A stretch of 64,000 bases of DNA from Toxoplasma gondii ME49 (lineage: Eukaryota; Apicomplexa; Conoidasida; Eucoccidiorida; Sarcocystidae), in contig NC_031469.1 in NCBI RefSeq assembly GCF_000006565.2, positions 1,191,245-1,255,244 of the forward strand. Reading direction: 5' to 3'. The translations under genes and the position numbers were made by a program. Each line of letters begins with the position of its first letter. The first letter of the stretch is position 1. Shown here piece after piece: positions 1 through 11,111 of this stretch. The notes below the pieces were generated by a model, which did not search any database, had not been told where the DNA came from, and saw only the letters and a list, made by a program, of their open reading frames with translations.

Positions 1-426
1 ACCTGTGCATGCATTGGGTGAAGGCAACGTGGTCTTGGTGCATGCAGAAAATTACTGTTTTCCACCCTTGCACACGCAGGTACATGTGCGGCTCTGCATC
101 TGCATTTTCATACCTTCGTGTGTGAAGTCGATTCGTCTGTGTAGAAACGTAGAGATGTGGGCTGACACAGATGCATGCGCCTCTGCATACGAACAGTTCT
201 GCTATATGTAAGACAACCGCTGGCAGACACCCGTATTTCTCCATTTCGTGTCTACCATAGAGTATAGAGATAGATGTTTGCATGGTTGCAGAGATGGAAC
301 TGTGCATTCTGTGTCTGCATTTCCTCTCAAACATATATACGTTCAAACGTTTGCATGCGCGTACGGATGGACCGAGGAGTTTGCTGTGGTGTCTGTGTCT
401 GTGGATGTTGTCTGTTGCATCCTCAG
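1..426. other. Window start, probably intron of the first gene
   Basis: I see no supportable exon here. Several short frames are open but none has family-like content. The stretch ends in a pyrimidine-rich acceptor (tgttgcatcctcag) that leads into the first recognised exon at 427, so most of it is probably intron of a gene that begins before the window. Confidence 0.4.
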
Positions 427-894
427 AATTCAGATCAGGTTCCTTCTTGGATGGATACGATGGGAGACGCGACAGCTCCGCACCTGCGTCGACTCAAGGC
501 GGCCAAGGCGAATTTGTTAACTGTGACTTTCAAAGGCAGAATCGAGGACATTCGTCAGGTTCGCCTTTCCTGCATGCGTTTTAAATCGGTTTAGTTTCCG
601 CGAATTAAAATGTGAAAGGGTCTGTAGGAAACCAACGTTTCTTCGGAAGACAGAAGGGAACCGACGAACGCAGAGTCGCTTGGCAGTTCACTCTGTACGC
701 GCATGTCTTCTACGGTGCTGCCCTATACGCGATTTGTTGTAGATAGATGTTCGCTCCAAGTGTGAGATACAGACAACCAGGTTCTTCCTAAGTGCAGGAC
801 ACCAACACCCTCCACAGGAACGCCTACGAAAAACGTAAACGTGTTGGGTCGATGTCCCACATACAATTGCACTTGCTTTCCGCGTACATTCGTT

Positions 895-937
<43 letters not shown>

Positions 938-1989
938 ACATATGTAAATATATATATATATATACATATATACATATGTAAATATATATATATATATATA
1001 CATATATGCATATGTAAATATATATATATATATGATTGTAGCTTCGGATGCATGCGTGTGCGCGTCAGTCGCGAGAAATTTGCATCTTCGTTTTCAAAGA
1101 ATTCTTAGCTACCAGAGAACATATGTTGTTGAGCATGCGCATAAAAAGAGAAAGAACGCGTATGCCTTTTGACGAAACGCGATCCAGACCTAGATACGTT
1201 TGTGTCCGTTAAATAACTACTGCTGTGGGTCTATCGGCTGTACGTGGTTAAATGGATGAACACTTGTATTGGGAATACGACAAGCATGTCAGTTTCTGTA
1301 TATATATATATATATATATATAGGTAGACTCGAAGTTCTGGTGAATGTGTGAATCCGTATCCAAGCATATATCTGTGCATCTATATGGGGACTTGCATGC
1401 ATGCCCTGTAAGATGCACTGGTGTGTCTGTGTTGGGTTGATCTTTAACGAAGCAAGCTGTTCCTAGAAAAATATTTTGGAGCCCTCTGTGCCGCGTCTCA
1501 TGCAGTGCTGAGATCTCGTCTTTTCCTTTTTCACAGGTTGAATTCGGGGGGAAAGAAGAGAGCACAGTGGAAATGACATTTCGTCAAGGCACAGGTTCCA
1601 GCGCGAACGAAGAGGTACCGCCGACTTTTCACATGGCCTCTGTGTAGAGACGAATCTGCTCATGCCGTCTCTGTTTTATGCAAACAACATGTGGCATAGT
1701 AACACACTATGCCGTTATATAAATATATATATAAATATATAAATATATATATATATATGTGTGTGTGTGTACTTGGAAGAACTTTGTAGATGTGTACTTG
1801 GTCTCTGCACCTGTGTGTGTATGCCTACATACGAGAGAGTCGGCGTCGCATTTCTTTCAGTGTTTGTTCACGTTTGTGTGCGTCAACTTTTTCCAGGTGA
1901 TCGCCGTGGTCTTTTCTGATGACGCCGCTCGCGAGCAGTGGCGACGTTGTCTCGCGAAGGCTCTGAATAGGACAGACGAATCCGAGTAA
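427..1989 (+). CDS. 3' end of a PH-like domain protein (5' partial)
   Basis: Three exons join in phase 0: 427-558, 1537-1614 and 1897-1989, ending in TAA. All introns are GT/AG with pyrimidine-rich acceptors. The spliced C-terminus has short alternating hydrophobic strands ([43 protein letters not shown]) followed by a helix with a central Trp ([12 protein letters not shown]). That strand-rich run closed by a Trp-containing helix is typical of the end of a pleckstrin-homology fold. Apicomplexa have several PH-like proteins, including the inner-membrane-complex ISP family, but I cannot assign one. The first intron holds a long (TA)n array. The N-terminus lies outside the window, so a membrane anchor or acylation site cannot be judged. 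The exon structure is well supported. The PH assignment is an inference from pattern only. Confidence 0.6.
894..1033. repeat. (TA)n microsatellite array in intron
   Basis: About 140 bases of alternating TA/AT with short catgtataca and tatgtaaata interruptions that recur every 40-50 bases. It lies inside the intron between exons 427-558 and 1537-1614. Confidence 0.9.
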
Positions 1990-4008
1990 GCGACAGAGCA
2001 ACGAAGACAGGAACAACGGCGTTACTTTCAGAAGGAAAGTGTGCCTGCAAGGATATTTTTGCAACGCTTTTTTAGCTTATGCAAATATGTCAGTATAGTG
2101 TAAACGTCGACATCGAGTGTTTAGCTTGTCGGAGAAAGTATTCAAAGACACCCAAGACCGGAGACGCGTTTTGCTGGTGAAACGCATCGGTGGGTAACAA
2201 GCAAACGGTTTGGCGGATGAAGGTCGACTGTACAGAAGGAGTGTGTGTTCCGTTTTTTTTTTGCAAACGCATTCTCCTTGAAAGAATCACACGGCAGCAG
2301 TTCGCGAAGGGCAAAAAAGAGAAGGGTCCCTCGGATTCGATGACGTTGTGCACGCGTGCGTCTTTCGTTTTTTTTTGCTGTTCATATGCACCGACGACAT
2401 CGTGGTAAGAATTCCGGTGTGCAGTGATACTGGTTTTGTAAAATGGTGCTCGAGTGTGGAGGATTCTTCATTTCCCTTATGCAAGCTTCAAAATTTAGTA
2501 GCAAGGAAGACTGTAGAGTCCCCCACACACTAGGAAGCATGTGCGTGTTTTTTTTAGGCGTTCTGCTAGATTTTGTGTGTTTGCCTGTATCTGCAGCACC
2601 TGGATGCGCCGGTGGAAAACCTAGTGGCGGGGTGGAAAAGAATAGCCACAAAATCGTTGTGTCTTTCCCTCTGGAACAACACGGCAAAACTCGAATGTCC
2701 ATACTCGTCCAGCAGAATTAATTTCAGAGTAATTTCCTGGACTGCGAGATCGACACCTTTGTGCATTTATTGAGTTTCTCGGTATAGATCTCTAGAAATT
2801 TTCTTCGGTCTCTGCAAGGACCTGTGAGGTTCAGATGCGCCTTTCTTGAGGCAGGTTTTACGCTCGCGTATGTCAGCACCATCGCGTGCACAAAACCACA
2901 TCTCTGACAACGAGAAACAGCAAAGTTTCGTTGTGGCCTGATTCTGAAAACCATCTTTGCTGAGTTCCCGGCTTCAGGCTTGGAAGTCTGCATTCTCGTA
3001 ATGACAGGGACTTTGTGTGAGTTTGTTCATCTTTTACCCGTGTTCAGTGGGAAGTAGTCTTCATGTAGTTGATATTCTTTCTCCCGCTATGACGGCCCTC
3101 GCACGCTTCGAGGCATGCAAGCGGCTCGACTTTTGTACAGCTGTAAGTCGGTATAGATTAGCAAGTGCTTTTGTGAAACGTTTTTCAGTGGTTAAGTTTT
3201 TGTTTCCTTTTGAAAATTTTAAACAGGTTGCGACGACAGCCGCTAGCAGGTTTTTCGAGGGCGTAATCTCTCTCAAGGCGTCGTCTGTGTTGTTCGGGGT
3301 GTTCTGTGCGTGCTGTTTTTTCTGGTTGTATGTTTTTTTAGTGGGCGGACAACTCTTTTCAGTTTGTTTCCTCCCGTTTTCAAGCGTGCGGCTGAGAATA
3401 TATATGCGGGACCTCTTCACCATTGGAACTCTAATTGGATAACTGGACAAAAAGTAATAGTCTTGAAAGGATCAGTTGTGTATACCACAGGCTATGTCAG
3501 TGACGTGTGCGCTGCAGACTTCGCTAGGTACCGGTGCAAAAGCTCGTAGTATACACAAGACTCAATTCTAAGTATCTAGTTTTTGACTTTCGAAGTGCAT
3601 GTCCACCAAAGTGGTAAACGTGTTATGAAGAACAACTCTGACCGTTTGTTCTACAGAATATTTTTTTCCGTCGTCGTTGTAGCCCGTGAAGCGGTCAGAC
3701 CAATGACTGGAGCGTTCGCGGCGCTAGTCAGTAGTGTGTGCTCGTCTGTTCTCTGTTGGTAGAAGCCATTCTTTGTAAGCAGCGCGCCTTCTGGGACGAA
3801 GTGATGCAACTGCGAAGGGATGTATCAAACTGGAAACCTAGTGAGAGTCTCTGGATTCTTGACAAGGCGAAGCAGCGCCGCTACACCTGCGAATCAACGT
3901 TTGGTTGTAACTCCCTCATGAGAAGAGAGAAGAAATAAATCCCCTTCTATCGTCTCGAGTAACACTAGTGGTAATATTTACAGTATTGGAAACGGTTGAG
4001 AAAACAAT
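1990..4008. other. Spacer without recognisable gene
   Basis: This follows the stop codon of the PH-like gene and should contain its 3' UTR. Both strands carry only short frames without family resemblance, and T-runs such as those near 2250, 2370 and 2550. I find no exon with convincing splice sites. Confidence 0.5.
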
Positions 4009-4087
4009 GTCAGAAGTGGGATTCGAACCCACGCCCTCGCGGACTACGACCTGAACGTAGCGTCTTAGACCACTCGACCATCCTGAC
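4009..4087 (-). tRNA. tRNA-Leu (anticodon CAG), copy 1
   Basis: On the minus strand the acceptor stem GTCAGGA pairs with TTCTGAC (one G-U). The anticodon stem is CTACG/CGTAG around the loop TTCAGGT, giving anticodon CAG and decoding CTG as leucine. The T arm is GTGGG-TTCGAAT-CCCAC. The extra arm between anticodon stem and T stem is 11 bases long, as expected for a class II tRNA-Leu although short. Box A is TGGTCGAGTGG and box B is GGTTCGAATCC, the internal RNA polymerase III promoter. CCA is not encoded and no intron is present. Confidence 0.95.
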
Positions 4088-4647
4088 GAGAGCCCTACCT
4101 GGGACCGCTTTCGCCATCCGCGACCCCGTCAGAGTCGATGCAGAAGATAGTTTTGCAAAAGAACCGGAAACTGTTGGTGGCTAAAGTTCCCGTTGAAACC
4201 TCTGCTGATACGAAATTCCTCAGTGTTGCAACTACTCGATCTCGATACGCCAACTGGTGGACTTTCCGCTCTCAGTTACTGCCGTCCATCCATACATGTC
4301 TCAGTACAATATTGTCTGAACGAACGATACAGTACAGCTAGGGAAAGCCCAGGGAAGATACGAGATTGAGTCGTTCTCGACGTGATATGCGATATTCTTT
4401 CATGGTATTGAGAAGTGCAGGAAGTGGGCCCGTGATTCTGTGTAGCTACATTGCCAGCGTCACGAGAAAAGTGGAAATACCTCTGGCACGAGGAGGGTTG
4501 GAAACTCCTCTCAAACCCTGGAGGTCACATTCACCACGGCTCCGCCTGCAACGCACAAATATAGGAAACGGCAGCAGTAGAAAAGGAATCTCTAGCCTCC
4601 CTTCAAAAAAACGCTCAGGAAAAGCGAAAGTGGAAGTGGATAGAAAT
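4088..4647. other. Spacer between the two tRNA-Leu genes
   Basis: 560 bases separating two identical tRNA genes. Apart from the tRNAs themselves, the flanks of the two copies do not match, so the duplicated unit does not extend visibly beyond the 79-base gene. No other gene is seen. Confidence 0.6.
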
Positions 4648-4726
4648 GTCAGAAGTGGGATTCGAACCCACGCCCTCGCGGACTACGACCTGAACGTAGC
4701 GTCTTAGACCACTCGACCATCCTGAC
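4648..4726 (-). tRNA. tRNA-Leu (anticodon CAG), copy 2
   Basis: Identical over all 79 bases to the copy at 4009-4087, in the same orientation: same acceptor stem, CAG anticodon loop, extra arm and T arm. Box A and box B are intact, so both copies look functional. Confidence 0.95.
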
Positions 4727-6009
4727 ATTCGCTCTCGGTCCCCCTCTTGCCATCCACGTTTAGGATCGAGGGTTGAAACCGGCGTGGAGAAGCTTTTCGA
4801 GGTTTGGTGGAATTCATCGGAGTCTGTAACGTCACCCTGTATTTCTCTCATCCTTCTCAAAGCATCATTTCCTCCGTCTGGTGATGTTCCAGGGAAATTT
4901 CCGGCTGCTTCCTTTTGTCTATGTGCATGCGGAGATTTCGCGCCCCCGCTGGTTACGTGCAGTATCGAGCACAAGCGAGGGGGCTTCTGGTAGGGGGCTT
5001 GTTGTAGTCAGAGTGGCATTATCGGTGAATCGCTAAGTTTCGGCTAGCCACATCTCAAATGGATCGGTTTCACCATGTGTCTTTTGTTTTCTTTACGAGA
5101 TGCAAAAGGTCACGGGTTTGTGGAGTTTCGTCAAAGTGTGTCGTTGCTCTGTGACGGCAGTCACAAACTGGGTAGGGCAGACAACAACGGACGTGGCTGA
5201 AAAGTTGCACATGCAGTCAAGTAATGGTTTCTTTCTCTGAACCAAACACTGCGTTGCAACAGCAAGTTGAGAAGCCTAGCGGGTTGCACCACACTTCTAA
5301 AAGCTCGGGTTTCGGCTGCAGCCCCAGGATACCGTGCATCTACGTCTGGAGCCCCTGGTCTGGCAGTACCAACGGGGTGCACAGGTTCTTCCAGTCGAAC
5401 AACCAGAGCTCAGAGACGCAAGGGGGCTGTGGGAATCTCCGTCAGTTCTGTCTTCACTGACATGAGCACAGGGATCTTTTGAGGCCTACACTCCACCGTT
5501 TGCCTCTAGAGAATTCGCTGTGTATCGCATAGATAAGTTACCGCTTCGGCGGCGCTCAGGCGCAGCGTTGTACGAAGCCATAGAGTTGTGTGGTTAGAAA
5601 GGTAGCCAAGTACTAGGCTGTTGACAAAAAAGCTTGTTTCTCGAAGACGTTTATAGGGAGTGCCGCTGTGGACAACACTTCGGCCCTCTAGACCAGCAGC
5701 AGTGCTAATACTCGTACTCGCTTAGGTTCTTTCGAACGGTATATGGAGACAGCCTGTCGTGGAGCAGAGACGTCGCTTGAGATTGCTGCGGTACATAGTT
5801 TACAGAGTTCTCGCAAGTGGCCTAGGGTCTGTCAGATGAATATGCCACGGAGGGTTTCCCCTCGGAAATAGAAGTATACCGAATTTGTCGAATCCGATTC
5901 TTCTGAAATTCGCGGTAGGCCCTTTCCCGACGTGTTTGACTGTTACCGAGGGCATAAAAACACACGGGAGGACTGGCATTCAGTTCCCATCATTTTAATT
6001 TTCTTCACC
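4727..6009. other. 5' flank of the HAD gene
   Basis: Divergent spacer between the minus-strand tRNA and the plus-strand HAD gene; it should hold the promoter and 5' UTR of the latter. Two overlapping plus-strand frames near 5224-5482 are rich in Ser, Ala and Gly but lack a supported start or splice sites. No TATA-like element can be singled out. Confidence 0.45.
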
Positions 6010-9000
6010 ATGGGTCGTCGCCCTCGTTCCGGTCACGGCCGTCGTGCCAGACCACCAGGTAACTCTCGGAGTGCTGGGCCGAACACTCCCCGGGTTCAGC
6101 CTAGGTCGGAGGAGACGAGTATTCGAGATTCAGTGGCTGTCTCACAGCCTTTTATCCGTCGTAACTCGACGGAGACATCTCTAGTGAATGCATTAAGTCG
6201 GCTGCACTTGAGTGACGACAGTCGTCAGAGCCCCCTTCACCTGAACACGTCGAATGAGCACTTGCTTCGAACAGCGTCTCGAATTCAAGAGGGTAATTTG
6301 TCGAAAGATCCAGGTATCTCCACCACGTCGAAGCAGAAAACTGACCAGGATGGAAAAAACCAAAAGCAGGATGATTCAGAAACCCGCGATTCCAACCCTA
6401 CACCCCCGCTCCATAAGGTGGATTGTTGTGGCAATATGGAGCTGCTGAAGTTGGATAACCAAGAACGAGAACCTGGTCCATCTACGCCTGCAGTGGCACA
6501 AATCCCTCCTCGTTCACCGTTGGGCTACCCTTCACCTGGCGTAGTGGGTGTGTCTCGATTTCTTGGTTTAGGTCAAGCTCCGCTTCTCCAGGGGTCAAGC
6601 AGGTTGTTGTCACTCGAGACGCACGGCCACGTGGCAAAGCGTTCGCCAGTGCTGCAGTTCAGTCTTGTTCCACACGAAGAAGTCTGGGGAGATTTTGCAA
6701 CTGCGGGGGATGTTGGGCGTCATCCGCTCCTGCGATCAGGCTTTGGTGATTTGTCCTCCTCAGATCTCGGGACGCGGCTGCCACAATTTCATGCTGAGAA
6801 CGAATTCGCCAGATACTTGCACCTGCTTTCTGCAGGCAGCTCTCACAACGAAAGGAAGTCAAGGGGAGTGACCGAGAACGCGGGTCTGGCACTTCGACGG
6901 TCCCCAGCTGCTACCCCAAGGAGCACACTGTTGCCAAGAAGCACGCTGCGGTGCAGCCCTCGGAACACTTTGTTGATTTTCGACTGGGACGACACGCTCT
7001 TTCCTTCTAGCTGGTTGCGTTGCGCAGGCATCGACCCGCTGAACCAAGTGCAGTTCGGGTCGTTCAGCGACTTACCCTTGCACGTGCAAGAAGCGTTATC
7101 AGCATGTGAAGACATGGTGCTGCAGGTTTTGGAAGCTGCGCATGAACTGGGAATGGTCATGGTCGTGAGCAACGCACACACACGCTGGCTCCGACTCAGT
7201 CTCGACAAGCTGATGCCTCGTGTAGGTGCTTTGATGAGGCAGAAGGAAGTGGCTGTTATGAGCGCTCGATGCGTCTGTGAGGCAGTTGGCTGCGCCGATG
7301 CTGCCATTTGGAAATCGGCGACATTCGACGCTCTAATTGATGCATTCATGCGCACGCATGCTGCCCAAATCGCACGACAGAACCCGTTCCAGCCCCAACA
7401 CTCTCCGATGTTTCCAAATGGAGGAACGCTGCGGAATCTGCTGGAACAAGGGACTCCTCGGACCCGATACGCTTTCCCGGATTCAAGGATCCCGCGCGCT
7501 CTAGGAGTTTCAGGAACCGCTGCTGTGATGATGGCAATGGAGGACAGGGATGCCGGCGACGCTGCTGTCGAAACGGACAAACTGCCGGGAGGAAGTACCA
7601 CATTTTCAACGAAAGGTTCCAGACGTCATATCACCATTCCCGTCCAGCTGTGTTCCGGAGAACGAGCAAAACAAAATCGCGCAGCTTCAGGTGGTGGCGA
7701 AGCTAGTCGAGGTACTCGACTGCGTTTGCGGCTGAGTCAGACTCCTTCGAAATCTGAGGCTGAATGAGAGCTGAAAATACTTCAGCCGATGTGCTTCCAA
7801 AAGGCACTCCAGCGTGGATTAACCCACTGTGTTTGTGTCCCACAGCGCAGACTGAAGACGAACACGAGTCCGAGTCTTTCAGGGCGCTTTTACCGCAAAC
7901 GCCAGACAGGCCTGCTTGTTAAAGCCGGACACTGATTGATCAGGACACAATAGTTCAATGACGAACCCCGTTGTCCGAGGGTTCACCTTTATACAAATGC
8001 TTTTGTGTGACTCTTGACTCTAAATGCGTCAGATGTTAGTATCGGTTTTCTCAACCCTTCTCTACCCATATGCGGGGATGTAAACCTTTGCGGCTGGACA
8101 CACGCGCTGTGAACGTTTCTCCTCCGGTATTTGTAAATTCGTTACTAACAAAAGTACCGCTGAAAAACTGCGTGCTGTAAATGAGTCACATGCTGCGAAG
8201 AGTAGAAAACTGAAGCGTTTCATCAAACTGAAAAGCCAGCGTACCGGGAGGTGTCCGTGGAAAACGCAAACTCATTTTTGTGTGACCTCTTAGGTAATGA
8301 AGAGACATTGACAGGTTGCGAAGCTTTGCATAAAAAGTCTGTGGTTTCTCCGCCTATTTGCGATTCTCAGCCGTAGCATACAGGTGCTACCGACCAAAGG
8401 TGCGATTTATTAGGCCACAATCAGGCGTCCGGTTCTCGACCACTCCGTCCTTTGGTCCCCAAAGAAGCAGCGATAGCTGTTGCAGCGGTTGCAGTGAAAA
8501 AAGCAGCGAACACGAAGAGGATATCGATGGACAGCGCTGCTGTGTGGGCGCCTGCCTCTCATCTGTGGAAGAGGAAAATGACGTTGAGCTGGTGAGTGTC
8601 CTGTCTCTAGATGCAGCTGTTTCGTGGATCGCCCACGAGCGCAGCAACTACCGTTTGAGGCCATGGGGGAAGAAAGCAAACACTTTGTGCGATATCCAGC
8701 AATAACTCATAAGAGAAGAGCCGTGTGAACTCGCTCTACACCTGCAGTATTCCTCATAAAAGCGACAAAGCCGAAGAGATGTACGTAGTTGTCTTATCTC
8801 GGGCAGCGAGGAAACACAGAAACGATAGTGGCGATTTATGGACTGGTGACGCTCAGGTCAAAAACAACTGGCCGAAAGTTCTACTTAATAGAGAACATTC
8901 CTCAGTGCCTAGCAAGTCTGAGGATATGATATCCCGGCGGTGACAGCAGCTGAACGCGCTTGAATAGAAATCCGTCCGTGTGGAGTTGCGGCTTCGGTGT

Positions 9001-11111
9001 CTTCGGAGTGGCAAGAAAATAAGGAATCTTTCTGAGGCTGGTCTCCTTTCTTTCCCCCTAGTTTGTCGCACGTATATTCGTTAAACTAATAATACCATAT
9101 AAGAATAATTTCCTGTTGTGTTCATCGTCATGTGTAGCCGGTGGCACTAAGAAAGAGACAGTAGGATTCTAGGTTGCTGGAGTGCCATCTGAATTGATAA
9201 CGCGCGTCCGGTGGTTACTGGTAATGCCTTCGAGACTTCAATTTTTCTTCTTCCCAATGATATGGATCTCAGGTGAACCATTCTCCGCAGCATTCTAACT
9301 TCTACAACATCCTGGCCTTCGGTGATCAGGCCCACGATCGATTCGCATTCTTTACTGCGGCCGAGAACGTTATTCGACGTCACCAAACAGAGGCCTGCAG
9401 ACAGATGCAGCAACAACAGCCATCAGAGCAATTGCCTTGTTTCCTGGAACCAGAGGAAATCTTCACTCCTGCATGCGCTGCCTTTAGTCCAGCCGAAGTT
9501 TCTTCACTTACCGGTAGATGCAGCGCTGCCGTCGCAAACAGCCAGGTTCGAGGGTTCCCAGTAAATTCCCAGCATTTTCAGGGAGGTTCGCCTGTTTCGA
9601 ATGCCTCTGACTTGCTGGAAAGTCGGTTCGAAGTCGTTGTTGACTTTGACAGCGAGCGACTCCAGCAGCAGGTACGGCAGTTGCAGGTTCTGCAGCAGCG
9701 GCAATTCCCTCTCCCCCTACGCCAACAGCTCCAGCCGCTCCTGCCCTTCGCCGAGCAAAGTTCCGCTGTCAGTGAGCGGCTTCTGTGGCACTTTCGCTGC
9801 CCAGAGTCACCCTTGCAGCCTCATGCCCCGGAAACGCTGCTGCTCCGCCGTCTGAGTCGGTCAAGCAGCGACAGCAAGTCCGATGCTGTAGAGGTCGAAC
9901 GAAAGAGCGATGGCAGAGACGTAGACTCACAACAGGCAGAGCAGCAGTGTGAGAGTCCCGCCGAACCCGGCGACACAACCGCACACAATGACACAGGACA
10001 CTCTCTAGAAAGACGGCAAAATGTCGCCAACCGAAGCAGAAGGCGTCGGCTGCGGCGACCCGGCTCACACAACCGTCCCGGGGATAGCAATTTTCACTAC
10101 AGAAATCCTGCAGATTTGCGACACTGCGTGAAGCCGAGTAACACAGTGAAAACGAGAACTCAGGCTCAGAAGATGGAGCAGGGCCAGCAAACGGACGCGC
10201 GGCAGGGAGGTTGCGTTGAGGCGCCAGCCGAGCACGACAACTACGGAAATTCTGCGGACTCCAAATCGGTATATCTTAAGAGCGTCCGTCTGATAGCCGG
10301 ACCGTCGGCTGCTGAGCTAAGCCAGCAGCTGGCTGTGCTGGCGACTTCCCTTCGGCGTCTGGCAGAGTCTCCGTCTTTCCACGATTTGCAGGTGCAGAAC
10401 GACTCTTTCTCCCAAAAAGCGGTTCTTCTTCCCGGCCTCTTAACATCACAGACAGAGTCGACGGCAGCTGCTTCTGTTGCAACTGCGGCATCTGCTATGG
10501 CCACAGCTGCTGTCACAGCCGCGAGAGCCGCCGCTACGGCAGCTGCTGCCGTTCGAAGAGTGGCAACACCAGTTGCTGATTTGTCTGCTCCAGTTGAGGC
10601 CGTTTTGGCTGCCTCAGCGATGGCAGCTCAAGCCGCTGCCACTGCAGCAGCTTCTGCTGCGGACGCCTTTGCTGTCACGGCGGCAAGGGGCGTCGAGGCT
10701 GGCGTCGAGACAGAACTCACTCCCCTGCCTCCTGAGGCAGATTTCATTCCTCTGTCGCCTGAGGTTAAAGAGCAGGTCCGCCAGCCAGAGCAGCTGACTC
10801 GGATAAACCACCTTGCCAAGCACTTCGCAGAATGGCGGCGAGTCGCGACGGAGGGAAGAGAGGCCGCAAAAAGGGAAAGCGAGGCCGGCAGCACAAACAC
10901 AGCAGACACGATGAATGTTGCTCAGAACGCGGGAGAACGGGTACTGAGAGTGGCGCAGCAGCGAGGGAATAGAATGGAAGACGCAGCGCGTATCCCTGTC
11001 GGTGGACCTTTTACCCTAAGAACGAGCACAGAAGAACTGGACGAGTTCGGAATCATGGAGGAAAAACTCCTGAGGAGAAGAAACATCCGCCGAGGCGCCT
11101 CGAGGAAGTGA
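6010..11111 (+). CDS. HAD-superfamily protein with split catalytic motifs
   Basis: Probable exons are 6010-7711, 8371-8591 and 9273-11111 (about 1,253 residues). The ATG at 6010 is in a good context (caccATGg). Exon 1 carries motif I FDWDDTLFPSSWL (Asp325, Asp327), motif II VVSNAHTRW and the motif III lysine in AAIWKSATF (Lys435). Exon 3 opens with motif IV, FYNILAFGDQAHD (Asp659, Asp663). All four HAD motifs are therefore present, so a phosphotransfer or phosphatase fold is likely; the substrate is unknown. The donor after 8591 (gtgagt) and the acceptor before 9273 join in phase 0. The exon 1 donor is less sure: 7690 and 7711 both give the needed phase 1. About 223 residues separate Lys and the motif IV Asp. 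The N-terminus is Ser/Arg-rich. The C-terminal half is Gln-rich, then Ala-rich (about 10460-10690), and looks disordered or coiled. No signal peptide or membrane segment is seen. Confidence 0.78.

Noticed and set aside
4366..4707. 113-residue open frame over the second tRNA-Leu
   Set aside because: It reads through the tRNA antisense strand and has no protein-like features.
5224..5482. Ser/Ala/Gly-rich overlapping frames upstream of the HAD gene
   Set aside because: Two frames compete, neither has a supported start or a splice link to 6010; treated as leader or spacer.
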